Assembly (NCBI RefSeq): GCF_902506415.1 | Contig: NZ_LR733275.1 | Coordinates: 4,187,856-4,251,855 of the forward strand | Reading direction: 5' to 3' | Length of the DNA: 64,000 bases | From: Massilia sp. 9I | Lineage (GTDB): Bacteria; Pseudomonadota; Gammaproteobacteria; Burkholderiales; Burkholderiaceae_D | Part shown: piece after piece, positions 43,192 through 52,797 of the stretch | Position numbering within the stretch: the stretch's first letter is position 1 | Layout of the letters: the number at the start of each line of letters is the position of its first letter | The notes under the pieces: generated by a model | Databases searched by the model: none | Seen by the model: only the letters and a program-made list of their open reading frames with translations | What the model was told of the DNA's origin: nothing | Program-made: the position numbers and the translations under genes

Positions 43192-45243
43192 ATGAACGTA
43201 TTTTTTGAAGAGTCGGGCGACTTCAAGGTCGGCAGCATCCTGTCGCAGGCCGGCGAGGCCTACCAGGTGGAGCTGGCCAGCGGCAAGCGCAGCAAGGTCA
43301 AGGCCAAGGACGTGCTGATCCAGTTCGACAAGCCGGAACCTGAAAGCCTGATGAGCGCCGCGAAAGGCATCGCCGCGGAAGTCGACCTCGACTTCCTGTG
43401 GGAGGTCGCGGGCCAGGAAGAATTCGGCTTCGCCGAGCTGGGTGCGGAATACTTCGGCCACGCGCCGCTGCCGTTTGAGGCGGCCGGCCTGGTGCTGGCG
43501 CTGCATGCCGCGCCGATCTACTTCCATAAAAAGGGTCGGGGACGCTACAAGGCCGCGCCGGAACAGACCCTCAAAGCTGCGCTGGCCGGCATCGAAAAGA
43601 AGAAGCAGCAGGCCATCATCCAGGCCGGCTACGTCGAGGAACTCAAGGGCGGCAAGCTCCCGGGCTCGATGCAGTCGATCGTGCTGCAGCTGCTGTTCAA
43701 GCCGGACAAGAACACCATCGAATACAAGGCGCTGGAAGCGGCCGCCTCGGAGCTGCAGACCACTCCGCAGCGCCTGATGCTGAGTACGGGCGGCCTGGCG
43801 TCGCCCAAGGACCTGCACATGTCGCGCTTCCTGTTCGAGCACTTCCCGCGCGGCGCCGGCTTCCCGCAAGTCGAGGTGCCGAAGGCGCCCGGCGACCTGC
43901 CGCTGGCCGATGTCGCCGCCTTCTCGATCGACGACGTGACCACGACCGAGATCGACGACGCCTTCTCGGTGGTCAAGCTGGAGGACGGCACGGTGCGCGT
44001 GGGTATCCACATTGCGGCGCCAGGCCTGGGCATCCGTCCCGATGACGCGATCGACAAGATCGCCCGCGCGCGCATGTCCACTGTATATATGCCGGGCGAT
44101 AAGATCACCATGCTGCCAGACGAGGTGGTGAACGCGTTCACGCTCGCCGAAGGCAATGACTGCCCGGCGCTGTCGCTGTACGCGGTGCTTAACCCCGCCG
44201 ATTGGACGGTAATCTCGACCTCCACCCGCGCCGAGCGCGTGCCGATCAAGAGCAACCTGCGCCACAACGACCTGGACGCGCTGGTGAACGAAGAGACCCT
44301 CGCCAGCGGCGAAGGCGAGTATCCGCACAAGGAAGAGCTTGGCCTGCTGTGGCAGTGGGCGCTGCAGCTGGAAGCCGGCCGCATGAAAAAGCGCGAAGCC
44401 TTCGGCCTCAAGCCGGAGCAGGCCAATCGCGTCGACTTCAACTTCTACGTCGACGACGACGTGGTGAGCATCGTGCGCCGCAAGCGCGGTGCGCCGCTCG
44501 ACAAGATCGTGGCCGAGCTCATGATCTTCGCGAACAGCACCTGGGGCAAGCTGCTGCACGATTCCGGCGTGCCGGGCATCTACCGCTCACAGGGACCGGG
44601 CGCGGGCGGCTGGAACGCCAAGATCCAGGTGCGCATGGTGACCCACGCGGCGCCGCACCAGGGCCTGGGCGTGGACCAGTACGCGTGGAGCACCTCGCCG
44701 TTGCGCCGCTACACCGACCTGGTGAACCAGTGGCAGATCCTGGCCTGTGCATCCAACGGCGTGACCGCGCCGCTGGTGGCCCCGTTCAAGCACCGCGACG
44801 CCACGCTGTTCGCGATCGTCTCGAGCTTCGATGCGGCCTATGCCGCCTACAACGACTTCCAGCAGAACATGGAACGCTACTGGTGCCTGCGCTGGCTGGG
44901 CCAGGAACAGGCCAAGCAGGTCGATGCCGTGGTGCTGAAGGACGAAGTGGTGCGCCTGGTCGAGATCCCGCTGGTGGCCCGCCTGGCCGGCATGCCGCAG
45001 CTGGCGCGTGGAGCGCAGGTCAAGCTGGATATCGTGCGCTGGGACGAAGTCGACCTGTCGCTGGAAGCGCGCCTGCTCGAAGTGGCGGCGGTGGCGCCGG
45101 ATGCGTCGCTCGAACTCGAGGAAGAGGAAGAGGGCGATACCGGGGAAGCGGCGCTGGCGGAAGTGGTGGAAGCGGAAGGTGTTGTCGCCGCGGTCACGAC
45201 CGAAGAAGGTGTCGAAGTGCCCGCCAACGCCGGAACCGCATGA
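43192..45243 (+). CDS. RNB domain exoribonuclease (RNase II/R family)
   Basis: A 683-residue processive 3'-5' exoribonuclease. An N-terminal region (about 1-240) lacks obvious twin cold-shock domains and has a short basic beta part (YQVELASGKRSKVKAKDVLI). The RNB catalytic domain has FSIDDVTTTEIDDAFSVVKL with the metal-binding aspartates, VGIHIAAPGLGIRPDDAIDK and YAWSTSPLRRYTDLVNQWQI. The C-terminus ends in an S1-like stretch and a long Glu/Val/Ala acidic tail. It is the type found before tonB/aroE in betaproteobacteria and often called RNase II. It starts 2 bp after ubiC. Confidence 0.9.
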   Translation: MNVFFEESGDFKVGSILSQAGEAYQVELASGKRSKVKAKDVLIQFDKPEPESLMSAAKGIAAEVDLDFLWEVAGQEEFGFAELGAEYFGHAPLPFEAAGLVLALHAAPIYFHKKGRGRYKAAPEQTLKAALAGIEKKKQQAIIQAGYVEELKGGKLPGSMQSIVLQLLFKPDKNTIEYKALEAAASELQTTPQRLMLSTGGLASPKDLHMSRFLFEHFPRGAGFPQVEVPKAPGDLPLADVAAFSIDDVTTTEIDDAFSVVKLEDGTVRVGIHIAAPGLGIRPDDAIDKIARARMSTVYMPGDKITMLPDEVVNAFTLAEGNDCPALSLYAVLNPADWTVISTSTRAERVPIKSNLRHNDLDALVNEETLASGEGEYPHKEELGLLWQWALQLEAGRMKKREAFGLKPEQANRVDFNFYVDDDVVSIVRRKRGAPLDKIVAELMIFANSTWGKLLHDSGVPGIYRSQGPGAGGWNAKIQVRMVTHAAPHQGLGVDQYAWSTSPLRRYTDLVNQWQILACASNGVTAPLVAPFKHRDATLFAIVSSFDAAYAAYNDFQQNMERYWCLRWLGQEQAKQVDAVVLKDEVVRLVEIPLVARLAGMPQLARGAQVKLDIVRWDEVDLSLEARLLEVAAVAPDASLELEEEEEGDTGEAALAEVVEAEGVVAAVTTEEGVEVPANAGTA

Positions 45244-45247
45244 TACC

Positions 45248-45274
45248 GTTGGGCGGGTTTTCCGCCCGCCCAAC
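45248..45274. terminator. Hairpin after the exoribonuclease gene
   Basis: A perfect 10-bp stem GTTGGGCGGG/CCCGCCCAAC (45248-45257 with 45265-45274) with a T-rich loop, directly after the stop. No T-run follows, so it may be a stabilising or pausing hairpin. Confidence 0.5.
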
Positions 45275-45347
45275 GAACCCACCCACAAGCGCAGTTGCAG
45301 GTTAGAATGCCCCATCCCTGATCCAACCGCCCGTCCGGGCACGCGCA

Positions 45348-46232
45348 GTGAAGTATTTGCAAGATAACCGTCCCCTGATGATCGCCCTCGGTGTCTCCGT
45401 GCTTGCGCACGCGGCGCTGCTGGCGGTGCGTTTTGCCGCGCCGGACGCCTTCCGCCAGAAGCCGGCCGACCCCGGGCTCGAAGTCATCCTGGTCAATGCC
45501 AAGCATGCCAACGCCCCGGCCAAGGCCGATGCGCTGGCCCAGGCCAACCTGGAAGGAGGCGGTACGGCCGACGCCGGCCGCGCCAAATCGCCGTTGCCCG
45601 ACCTGCGCAAGACCGAGAATGGCGAAAGCATCAAGGCGCTGCAGCGCCGCATCGCCGAACTGGAGCAGCAACAGCAGAACGTCCTGACGCGCGTGCGCAA
45701 GTCCGATTTCGCGGCGCCGCCGAAGACCGAACAGGACAAGCCCGATCCCACCCGCACGGGTAGCGACGCCCTCGACACCAGCCGCGCCATCTCGCGCACC
45801 GCGGCGGAAGTCATCGAGCGCATCGAAGACCAGAACAAGCGTCCCAAGCGCACCCAGATCACGCCCAGCACGCGCCAGGTCGGCTATGCGCTCTACTATA
45901 AAGAGATGCAGAAGCGGATCGAGGAAGTCGGCACGCTCAACTTCCCGCAGCAGAACGGCAAGAAGCTGTACGGCGAACTGGTGGTCTACATCCCGGTGTT
46001 CCAGGACGGGACCATCTATATGAGAGACGGCGGCCCGCGCATCGAACAGAGCTCGGGCAATCGCGCGCTCGATGCGGCGGCCCTGCAGATCGTGCGCCGC
46101 GCCGCGCCCTTCGGGAACTTCCCGACGAACATGCGCACCCGCGGCAAGGACGACCTGTGGGAAGTGATCACGCGGTTCCGCTTCACGCGCGAAGAAAAAA
46201 TGCAAACCGAACTGCGAGGCAGTGAAGGATGA
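45348..46232 (+). CDS. TonB-like energy transducer protein
   Basis: 294 residues from a GTG start. One N-terminal inner-membrane helix (MIALGVSVLAHAALLAVRFA), a periplasmic linker with a short coiled coil (IKALQRRIAELEQQQQNVLT), and a C-terminal TonB-type domain (YKEMQKRIEEVGTLNFPQQN, GELVVYIPVFQDGTI, ALDAAALQIVRRAAPFGNFP). The linker is not the usual long Pro-rich TonB spacer, so partners may differ from classical ExbBD-TonB. It overlaps aroE by four bases; TonB-like before aroE-mtgA is a common betaproteobacterial order. TAGAAT at 45303-45308 may be its -10. Confidence 0.85.
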   Translation: MKYLQDNRPLMIALGVSVLAHAALLAVRFAAPDAFRQKPADPGLEVILVNAKHANAPAKADALAQANLEGGGTADAGRAKSPLPDLRKTENGESIKALQRRIAELEQQQQNVLTRVRKSDFAAPPKTEQDKPDPTRTGSDALDTSRAISRTAAEVIERIEDQNKRPKRTQITPSTRQVGYALYYKEMQKRIEEVGTLNFPQQNGKKLYGELVVYIPVFQDGTIYMRDGGPRIEQSSGNRALDAAALQIVRRAAPFGNFPTNMRTRGKDDLWEVITRFRFTREEKMQTELRGSEG

Positions 46233-47038
46233 CAGATAAATACTGCGTGATCGGCAACCCGATCGCCCACAGCAAATCGCCCGAGATCCACCCGGTCTAT
46301 GCGCGCCAGACCGGCCAGGAGCTGGTCTACGAACGCTGCCTGGCGCCGCTCGACGGCTTTGCCGCCACCGTGAAGCAGCTGGTAGCGGACGGCTACCGCG
46401 GCGCCAACGTCACGCTGCCGTTCAAGATCGAGGCGGCGCAGGTCTGCACCCGCCTGGAAGAACGCGCGAAAGCCGCCGGCGCCGTCAATACCCTGGTGTT
46501 CGCGAACGGCGAGATCATCGGCGACAACACCGACGGCCCCGGCCTGGTGGCCGACATCACCCGTAATGCCGGCCGCGCGATCAAGGACAAGCGCGTCCTG
46601 CTGCTGGGCGCCGGCGGCGCCGCGCGCGGCGCACTGCTGCCCATCATCGGGCAGGGACCGCGCGAGATCGTCATCGCCAACCGCACCGTGGCCACGGCCG
46701 AAGCGCTGGCGCGCGACTTCGCCAAGTACGGCGTGCCGATCAGCGCTACTGGTTTCGACGGCATCGAGGGCAGCTTCGACATCGTCGTCAACGGCACCTC
46801 GAGCAGCCTGGCCGGCGACCTGCCGCCGGTGCCGGCCAGTGTCTTTGGTCCCGACACCCTCGCCCTGGACATGATGTACGGGAACCAGCCGACCGTGTTC
46901 ATGGAGTTCGCCGTAAGCCACGGCGCCACCGTGCGCGACGGCCTGGGCATGCTGATCGAGCAGGCCGCCGAAGCCTTCGCCATCTGGCGCGGCGTGCGGC
47001 CCGATACCGCCGACGTATTCAGGAAGATGCGACCATGA
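46229..47038 (+). CDS. aroE: Shikimate dehydrogenase
   Basis: A 269-residue NADPH-dependent enzyme that reduces 3-dehydroshikimate to shikimate. YCVIGNPIAHSKSPEIHPVY holds the substrate-binding Ser residues and catalytic-loop Lys lies in GANVTLPFKIEA. NTLVFANGEIIGDNTDGPGL, the dinucleotide motif VLLLGAGGAARGALLP, and NRTVATAEALA follow. Ends at an ATGA overlap with mtgA. Confidence 0.96.
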   Translation: MTDKYCVIGNPIAHSKSPEIHPVYARQTGQELVYERCLAPLDGFAATVKQLVADGYRGANVTLPFKIEAAQVCTRLEERAKAAGAVNTLVFANGEIIGDNTDGPGLVADITRNAGRAIKDKRVLLLGAGGAARGALLPIIGQGPREIVIANRTVATAEALARDFAKYGVPISATGFDGIEGSFDIVVNGTSSSLAGDLPPVPASVFGPDTLALDMMYGNQPTVFMEFAVSHGATVRDGLGMLIEQAAEAFAIWRGVRPDTADVFRKMRP

Positions 47039-47775
47039 GCACAGCCACGATGGCAATGGGTAAGGCGAAGAAGGCAAGCGCGAAGACGTCGCGCCGCTGG
47101 CTCAAGTGGCTGATCCTCGGTCCGATTCTCCTGGTGCTGCTGGTGCAGCTCTACTTCTTCGCCATGGTCTGCTGGTATTCGATGTTCAACCCCGGCTCGA
47201 CCAGCTTCATGCGCCAGCAGCTGTCCGAACTGCGCGAAAAGAACCCCAAGGCCCAGCTCAAGCACGAGTGGGTGCCGTATGAACGCATCTCGGTCAACCT
47301 GAAAAAGGCCGTGGTGGCCTCGGAAGATTCGCGCTTCGCCGAACACGGCGGCGTGGACTGGGAAGCGCTGGAAGCGGCCTATGAGCGCAACAACAAGCGC
47401 AGCAAGGTGGTTGGCGGCGGTTCCACCATCACCCAGCAGCTGGCCAAGAACCTGTTCCTGTCCGGCTCGCGCAGCTACCTGCGCAAGGGGCAGGAAATGA
47501 TCATCGCCTTCATGCTGGAGACGGTGATGTCGAAGCGCCGCATCCTCGAGGTCTACCTGAACGTGGTGGAATACGGCCGCGGCGTGTTCGGCGCGGAAGC
47601 GGCGGCGCGCTACTATTTCCGCACCTCGGCCGCCAACCTGAACCCCCAGCAGGCCGCGCGCCTGGCGGTGATGCTGCCCAATCCGCGCTACTACGACAAG
47701 CACCGGACCACCAATTACCTGATGCGCCGCACCGCGCTGATCCAGCGCCGCATGCGTTTCGCCGACCTGCCGTAA
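47035..47775 (+). CDS. mtgA: Monofunctional biosynthetic peptidoglycan transglycosylase
   Basis: A 246-residue GT51 enzyme that polymerises lipid II into glycan chains. A membrane anchor (WLKWLILGPILLVLLVQLYF, about 22-41) is followed by the GT51 motifs: VVASEDSRFAEHGGVDWEAL with the catalytic Glu, GGGSTITQQLAKNLFLS, KRRILEVYLNVVEYGRGVFG, and AARLAVMLPNPRYY. No transpeptidase domain, so it is the monofunctional form. Coupled to aroE. Confidence 0.96.
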   Translation: MSTATMAMGKAKKASAKTSRRWLKWLILGPILLVLLVQLYFFAMVCWYSMFNPGSTSFMRQQLSELREKNPKAQLKHEWVPYERISVNLKKAVVASEDSRFAEHGGVDWEALEAAYERNNKRSKVVGGGSTITQQLAKNLFLSGSRSYLRKGQEMIIAFMLETVMSKRRILEVYLNVVEYGRGVFGAEAAARYYFRTSAANLNPQQAARLAVMLPNPRYYDKHRTTNYLMRRTALIQRRMRFADLP

Positions 47776-47873
47776 GCGTCGGCAGGCACGAAAATTGTCG
47801 TTACGGGGTGGCCGCGCGTGCGGCCTCTCGGTTACACTTGCCGCAGTTTTCGAATCCCGGCCGAGAAAAGCGC

Positions 47874-48839
47874 ATGATCAACGTATTTGTCCTACAAAAT
47901 GGCCGCCTGAACCAGGTCAGCGTCGACTCGCGCGAGGACCTGGAGAACGTGACGCCGGTCTGGGTCGACCTGAACGAGCCCACCGACGAGGAGCGTATCC
48001 TGGTCAAGACGACCTATGGGGTGACGCTGCCGGGCGAAGACGAAGTGTCGGACATCGAGGCCTCGGCCCGCTACTACGAAGCCGAGAACGGCGACCTGCA
48101 CCTGCGCACCGACTTCCTGCTGGAAGAAGAGGACGGCCCCTCGCGCGTGGTCACGGTGGCCTTCATCCTGTCCGGGAAAATCCTGTTCTCGGTGCACAAC
48201 GACGACCTGCCGGTATTCCGCCTGGTGCGCCTGCGCGCGCGCTCGCGTCCCGGTTCGATCGAAGACTACATGGACGTGCTGCTCGACCTGTACGCGACCG
48301 ACGCCGAGTATTCGGCGGACGCGCTGGAGGGCATCTACGAGGCGCTGGAAGAAGTCTCGACCCGCGTGCTGCAGAAGGAATTCACCGACCAGGACGCGGC
48401 CGCCGCGCTGAATGCGATCGCGCACGAGGAAGACTTGAACGGCCGCATCCGCCGCAACATGATGGATACGCGGCGCGCGGTCAGCTTCCTGATGCGCGGC
48501 CGGCTCTTGAACAGCGACCAGTTCGAGGAAGCGCGCCAGATCCTGCGCGACATCGAATCGCTGGACGGCCACACGTCCTTCCTGTTCGACAAGGTGAACT
48601 TCCTGATGGATGCCACCGTCGGTTTCATTAACATTAACCAGAACAAGATCATCAAGATCTTCTCGGTGGCCTCGGTCGCCTTCCTGCCGCCGACTCTCAT
48701 CGCCAGCATCTACGGCATGAACTTCAAGCGCTTCCCGGAGCTCGACTGGACCCTGGGCTACCCGTTCGCGCTCGGCCTGATGGTTGCGGCGATCGCGGCG
48801 CCGCTGGTGTACTTCCAGCGCCGCGGCTGGCTGCGCTGA
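47874..48839 (+). CDS. corA: CorA family magnesium/cobalt transporter
   Basis: 321 residues. A large cytoplasmic funnel domain (MINVFVLQNGRLNQVSVDSR, then TPVWVDLNEPTDEERILV) and two C-terminal helices. The first ends in the pore signature YGMN (LIASIYGMNFKRFPELDWTL), the second is LGLMVAAIAAPLVYFQRRGW. It forms a pentameric Mg2+ channel in the inner membrane. The ATG at 47874 fits the family; a 22-codon in-frame extension is unlikely. It has its own terminator shared with hemL. Confidence 0.94.
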   Translation: MINVFVLQNGRLNQVSVDSREDLENVTPVWVDLNEPTDEERILVKTTYGVTLPGEDEVSDIEASARYYEAENGDLHLRTDFLLEEEDGPSRVVTVAFILSGKILFSVHNDDLPVFRLVRLRARSRPGSIEDYMDVLLDLYATDAEYSADALEGIYEALEEVSTRVLQKEFTDQDAAAALNAIAHEEDLNGRIRRNMMDTRRAVSFLMRGRLLNSDQFEEARQILRDIESLDGHTSFLFDKVNFLMDATVGFININQNKIIKIFSVASVAFLPPTLIASIYGMNFKRFPELDWTLGYPFALGLMVAAIAAPLVYFQRRGWLR

Positions 48840-48860
48840 TGAAATAAAATTTCAAAAACA

Positions 48861-48896
48861 AACGCCCGGTGAAATATTCTTTCACCGGGCGTTTTT
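48861..48896. terminator. Bidirectional intrinsic terminator
   Basis: A 14-bp stem (48861-48874 with 48880-48893) with a TATTC loop, A-rich left and T-run right, between corA and hemL, which converge. Confidence 0.92.
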
Positions 48897-48910
48897 GTAT
48901 CCAGACCTGT

Positions 48911-50203
48911 TTAAGCGATGCGCTGGAACACCCGGCGCGCCGCCTCGATGGTTTCGTCGATCACCGCGTCCGTGTGCTGGGCCGAGACGAAGCCTGCTTC
49001 GAACATGGCCGGCGCGAAGTACACGCCTTCGTCCAGCATGCCGTGGAAGAAGCGGTTGAAGCGCTCCTTGTCGCCGGCCATCATCTGGCCATAGGTCGAC
49101 GGGATGCTGTTACTGAAGTAGAAGCCGAACATGCCGCCCACCGCGTCGCCGCAGAAGGGGATGTCGGCTTCTTTCGCAGCCTCGGTCAGGCCAGTCACCA
49201 GGCGCTGGCTAGCTGCGCCGAGTCGATCGTAGAAGCCCGGCTCCTGGACCAGCTTCAGCGTGGTCATGCCCGCCGCCACCGCGACCGGGTTGCCCGACAG
49301 GGTGCCGGCCTGGTAGACCGGTCCGATCGGCGCCATCTTCTGCATCAGGTCCGCGCGGCCGCCGAAAGCCGCTACCGGCAGGCCGCCGCCGATCACCTTG
49401 CCGAGCGCCGTGAGGTCCGGCGTGATGCCGTACATCTCCTGGGCGCCGCCGAGGCCGACGCGGAAGCCGCACATCACTTCGTCGAAGATCAGGACCGCGC
49501 CGTGTTCCGTGCACAGCTCGCGCATGCGGGTCAGGAATTCCGGCGTGGCGCGGATCAGGTTCATGTTGCCGGCCACCGGCTCCACGATCACGCAGGCGAT
49601 GGTGTCGCCCATCGAGGCAAAGGCGTCTTCCAGCTGAGGGACGTTGTTGTAGTCGAGGACCAGGGTGTGCTTCACGAAGTCTTCCGGCACGCCGGCGGAC
49701 GTCGGGTTGCCAAAGGTGAGCAGGCCGGAACCGGCCTTGACCAGCAGCGAATCGGCGTGGCCGTGGTAGCAGCCTTCGAACTTGACGATCTTGTCGCGGC
49801 CGGTGGCGCCGCGCGCCAGGCGCAGCGCGCTCATGGTCGCTTCGGTGCCCGAAGAAACCAGGCGCACCTGCTCGATCGACGGCACCAGGCGGCAGATCTC
49901 TTCGGCGATCTCGATCTCGCCTTCGGTCGGGGCGCCGAAGGACAGGCCGTTGGCGGCAGCGTCCTGCACCGCCTTGATGACCTGCGGATGGGCGTGGCCG
50001 ACGATGGCCGGGCCCCAGGAACCGATGTAGTCGATGTAGCGCTTGCCGTCCGCGTCCCAGAAGTACGGGCCTTCGGCGCGGGTGATGAAGCGCGGGGTGC
50101 CGCCCACCGAGCGGAAGGCGCGCACCGGCGAATTCACGCCGCCCGGCGTCGTTTGCTGGGCGCGGGCGAACAGTTGGTCGTTCTTCGAAGTGGTGTCAGT
50201 CAT
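48911..50203 (-). CDS. hemL: Glutamate-1-semialdehyde 2,1-aminomutase
   Basis: A 430-residue PLP enzyme that makes 5-aminolevulinate from glutamate semialdehyde, the C5 route to haem. [19 protein letters not shown] is the family opening. [35 protein letters not shown], the cofactor Asp in [13 protein letters not shown], and PLP Lys K269 in [19 protein letters not shown]. Normal length. It lies 13 bp downstream of the ThiD-like gene on the minus strand, so both are probably one transcript. Confidence 0.97.
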   Translation of the reverse strand: MTDTTSKNDQLFARAQQTTPGGVNSPVRAFRSVGGTPRFITRAEGPYFWDADGKRYIDYIGSWGPAIVGHAHPQVIKAVQDAAANGLSFGAPTEGEIEIAEEICRLVPSIEQVRLVSSGTEATMSALRLARGATGRDKIVKFEGCYHGHADSLLVKAGSGLLTFGNPTSAGVPEDFVKHTLVLDYNNVPQLEDAFASMGDTIACVIVEPVAGNMNLIRATPEFLTRMRELCTEHGAVLIFDEVMCGFRVGLGGAQEMYGITPDLTALGKVIGGGLPVAAFGGRADLMQKMAPIGPVYQAGTLSGNPVAVAAGMTTLKLVQEPGFYDRLGAASQRLVTGLTEAAKEADIPFCGDAVGGMFGFYFSNSIPSTYGQMMAGDKERFNRFFHGMLDEGVYFAPAMFEAGFVSAQHTDAVIDETIEAARRVFQRIA

Positions 50204-50216
50204 GGTGGTGTTCGGG

Positions 50217-51032
50217 TCAGCCCCGATAGAATTTATTGGGAATGAACTTGCCCATGCCGAAGCGCTGGGCGTGTTCGAGGGCGCCGGTGGTGTATTCCTG
50301 GGCGGCGAACAGCGCCTGGGGCGCTTCCATGCCGTGGGCCATCAGGGCGGTGAAGGCGGCCGAATAGGTGTTGCCGGCGCCGACGAACGGACCGGGCAGG
50401 TGCTGCCATTCGACCTGCGCGACCACGCCGTCGGCGTCGAACAGGGTGTTGGAGCAGGTGCCGTTCTCGTCGCGGGTGCCGGTCACCAGCACGTACTGGC
50501 AGCCGGCATTGGTCAGTTCGGCCACGTCCTCCAGCAGCGAGCCTTCGGTGCCGCTCATTGGATCCACTTCGCGCCAGGTCTCGGCCATGCGGCCCAGCTC
50601 CGACTGCGACAGCATCAGCACCGTGGTCTGCGGCGCCAGGATCGAGCGGATCGCCGACAGCATCTCCTCGTCGGCCAGGCCGGAGTCGGGCAGGGCGGTG
50701 AGGAAGGGATCGAGGATCAGCGGAGCGTCCGGGTAGTCGGACACGATCTCGGCGATGGCGGCCAGCTGCAGCACGGTGGCCACGGCGCCGACCTTGAAGG
50801 CGGCTACCGGCATGTCTTCCAGCAGGACCCGGGCCTGGTCGGCCATCCAGTCGCTGTCGACTTCATGCAGTTCTTCGACCTTGGCGCTGTCGGCCACGAG
50901 AATGCCGGCGACGACCGACAGCCCGTGGCACCCATGCGCGGCGAAGGCGGCCAGGTCGGCTTGCACGCCGAGCGCGCCGACCGGGTCGGACACGCCAAAT
51001 GTCAGGATGAGGGGGAACGATTGGTTTTGCAC
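50217..51032 (-). CDS. ThiD-like (hydroxymethylpyrimidine kinase family) protein
   Basis: 271 residues, ribokinase fold of the ThiD type: [20 protein letters not shown] is the altered form of the usual IAGSDSSGGAGIQAD, followed by [27 protein letters not shown] and [13 protein letters not shown]. The anion-hole signature near the C-terminus is [15 protein letters not shown]; the catalytic Cys of GTGC in ThiD is N221 here. It normally would phosphorylate HMP and HMP-P for thiamine, but the altered active site makes the substrate or activity uncertain. Its neighbour hemL is constant in betaproteobacteria. It is divergent from rubredoxin. Confidence 0.8.
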   Translation of the reverse strand: MQNQSFPLILTFGVSDPVGALGVQADLAAFAAHGCHGLSVVAGILVADSAKVEELHEVDSDWMADQARVLLEDMPVAAFKVGAVATVLQLAAIAEIVSDYPDAPLILDPFLTALPDSGLADEEMLSAIRSILAPQTTVLMLSQSELGRMAETWREVDPMSGTEGSLLEDVAELTNAGCQYVLVTGTRDENGTCSNTLFDADGVVAQVEWQHLPGPFVGAGNTYSAAFTALMAHGMEAPQALFAAQEYTTGALEHAQRFGMGKFIPNKFYRG

Positions 51033-51087
51033 GACGGCTGCATTAATATACGCGACTCTCCATTTTACTTTACCGAGGAAGCATATT

Positions 51088-51276
51088 GTGAGTAACGATT
51101 CGACGGCCCCATTCCAGACCTGGATGTGCCTGATCTGCGGCTGGGTCTACGACGAGGCAGCCGGCGCGCCGGACGACGGCATCGCCCCCGGCACCCGCTG
51201 GGCCGACGTGCCGATGAACTGGACCTGCCCGGAATGCGGCGCCCGCAAGGACGATTTCGAGATGACCGCCATCTGA
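51088..51276 (+). CDS. Rubredoxin
   Basis: 62 residues from a GTG with CGAGGAAG upstream. Two iron-binding pairs: CLICGWVY and CPECGARKDDF, with the typical acidic and aromatic residues between them (DEAAGAPDDGIAPGTRWADV). It holds one Fe(SCys)4 and carries single electrons in the cytoplasm. Its partner is unknown here. The gap to the ThiD-like start is 55 bp, so the two divergent promoters overlap. Confidence 0.95.
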   Translation: MSNDSTAPFQTWMCLICGWVYDEAAGAPDDGIAPGTRWADVPMNWTCPECGARKDDFEMTAI

Positions 51277-51419
51277 ACCCGGCGTGAGTTGTCGTAACGT
51301 CAGCTGAGTTTGCAAATTGCTACGTCAATCTACGCGTAACAGTTGACGTACTGCAACACATCACGCACAAGGCATATGCCCTGTGCTATCGTGGCGCTTC
51401 ATGCTGAAGTGAAACGAAA

Positions 51420-51815
51420 ATGACGATAACGCCGCACCAAACCGGCCTGACCATCATGGTGATCGACGACAGCAGCACGATCCGCCGCTCCGCCGAAATC
51501 TTCCTGACCCAGGCCGGTTACCACGTGGTACTGGCCGACGACGGCTTCGACGCGCTGGCCAAGATCAACGACCACCACCCCGCACTGGTGTTCTGCGACA
51601 TCCTGATGCCGCGCCTCGATGGCTACCAGACCTGCGCCCTGATCAAGAAGAGCGCGCGCTTCCACGCGACCCCGGTGCTGATGCTGTCGTCCAAGGATGG
51701 CCTGTTCGACCGCGCGCGCGGCGCGATGGTCGGCGCCAGCGCCTATCTCACCAAACCGTTTTCCAAGGACAGCCTGCTGGCCGCGGTGCGCGAGCACACG
51801 GCAGTGAAGGCCTGA
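51420..51815 (+). CDS. pilG: Type IV pilus response regulator PilG
   Basis: A 131-residue single receiver domain: IMVIDDSSTIRRSAEIFLTQ, phosphoacceptor D60 in VFCDILMPRLDGYQT, and the late Lys in YLTKPFSKDS. First gene of a Chp/Pil chemosensory operon. In Pseudomonas PilG promotes pilus extension with its sensor kinase PilL/ChpA. 143 bp separates it from rubredoxin; its promoter is probably there. Confidence 0.92.
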   Translation: MTITPHQTGLTIMVIDDSSTIRRSAEIFLTQAGYHVVLADDGFDALAKINDHHPALVFCDILMPRLDGYQTCALIKKSARFHATPVLMLSSKDGLFDRARGAMVGASAYLTKPFSKDSLLAAVREHTAVKA

Positions 51816-51841
51816 ATCCGATTTACCGAACCGAGTCCAAC

Positions 51842-52234
51842 GTGGCCATTCACAACATCCTGATCGTCGACGATTCCCCGACCGAGCGCTTCTACCTGAC
51901 CGACATCCTGGTGCGCGCCGGCTATGCCGTGAGCACCGCCGTCAACGGCGAAGAGGCGATCGACAAGATCCGCGCCGAGCGCCCGCAACTGATCCTGATG
52001 GACGTCGTCATGCCCGGCGCGAACGGCTTCCAGGTGACGCGCTCGATCGCGCGCGACCCGGAGCTGGCGGCGATCCCCGTCATCATCTGCAGCAGCAAGA
52101 ACCAGGAAACCGACCGCATCTGGGGCATGCGCCAGGGCGCCCGCGATTACCTGATCAAGCCGGTCGACCCGGCGCTGCTGCTGGCCAGCATCGCCTCGCT
52201 CGACCAGAAACCGGCCACCGCGGCGGCGGCATGA
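51842..52234 (+). CDS. pilH: Type IV pilus response regulator PilH
   Basis: A 130-residue CheY-like receiver: ILIVDDSPTERFYLTDILVR, phosphoacceptor D54 in ILMDVVMPGANGFQV, and Lys in YLIKPVDPALLL. Starts at a GTG 26 bp after pilG. In Pseudomonas PilH opposes PilG or drains phosphate from the kinase. Its stop overlaps the pilI ATG (ATGA). Confidence 0.92.
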   Translation: MAIHNILIVDDSPTERFYLTDILVRAGYAVSTAVNGEEAIDKIRAERPQLILMDVVMPGANGFQVTRSIARDPELAAIPVIICSSKNQETDRIWGMRQGARDYLIKPVDPALLLASIASLDQKPATAAAA

Positions 52235-52770
52235 TCGCCGACGGCGAAAGGCTCGACCCGGCCGCGCGCCGCGCGCGCCTGCGCGACTACCAGGACCAGC
52301 TCCTGGAACGCATGCAGGCGGCCAAGGGCGGCGGCGGCGCCCCGATCCAGCAGCTCGGCATGCAGGTGGGCGCCACCCGCTACCTGCTCGACCTGGTGGA
52401 GGCGGGCGAGATCGTGCCGCTGGCGCCGCTCACGCGCGTGCCCTTGACCCTGCCCTGGTACCTGGGCCTGGCCAACGTGCGCGGCGTTCTCGTCGGCGTG
52501 GTCGACCTGGCGCGCTACCTGGGCGAGGACGGACCGCCCCCGTCGGGTCCGGCGGCGCGCATGGTGACCTTCTCCCCCACGCTCGGCTTCAACTGCGCGC
52601 TGCTGGCCGACCGCGTGTACGGCCTGCGCCAGGCCTCGGGCATGCGGCGCGAGGGCGAGACCCTGGTCGACGCCGACGACAACATATGGACGCCGCTGTC
52701 GCTTGCAGCCCTGGTGCGGGAAGCGCGCTTCCAGGATGTGGCCCAAGCGGTCGCACAAGACCAACGCTAA
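52231..52770 (+). CDS. pilI: CheW-like adaptor PilI
   Basis: A 179-residue CheW-domain protein linking PilJ to the kinase PilL. The domain core is visible as GMQVGATRYLLDLVEAGEIV, PWYLGLANVRGVLVGVVDLA, MVTFSPTLGFNCALLADRVY. The first ~45 residues (DYQDQLLERMQAAKGGGGAP) form a helix not found in standard CheW but usual in PilI. Coupled to pilH. Confidence 0.9.
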   Translation: MIADGERLDPAARRARLRDYQDQLLERMQAAKGGGGAPIQQLGMQVGATRYLLDLVEAGEIVPLAPLTRVPLTLPWYLGLANVRGVLVGVVDLARYLGEDGPPPSGPAARMVTFSPTLGFNCALLADRVYGLRQASGMRREGETLVDADDNIWTPLSLAALVREARFQDVAQAVAQDQR

Positions 52771-52797
52771 ACCAACACAGCAGGACCAGGAGCCGGT

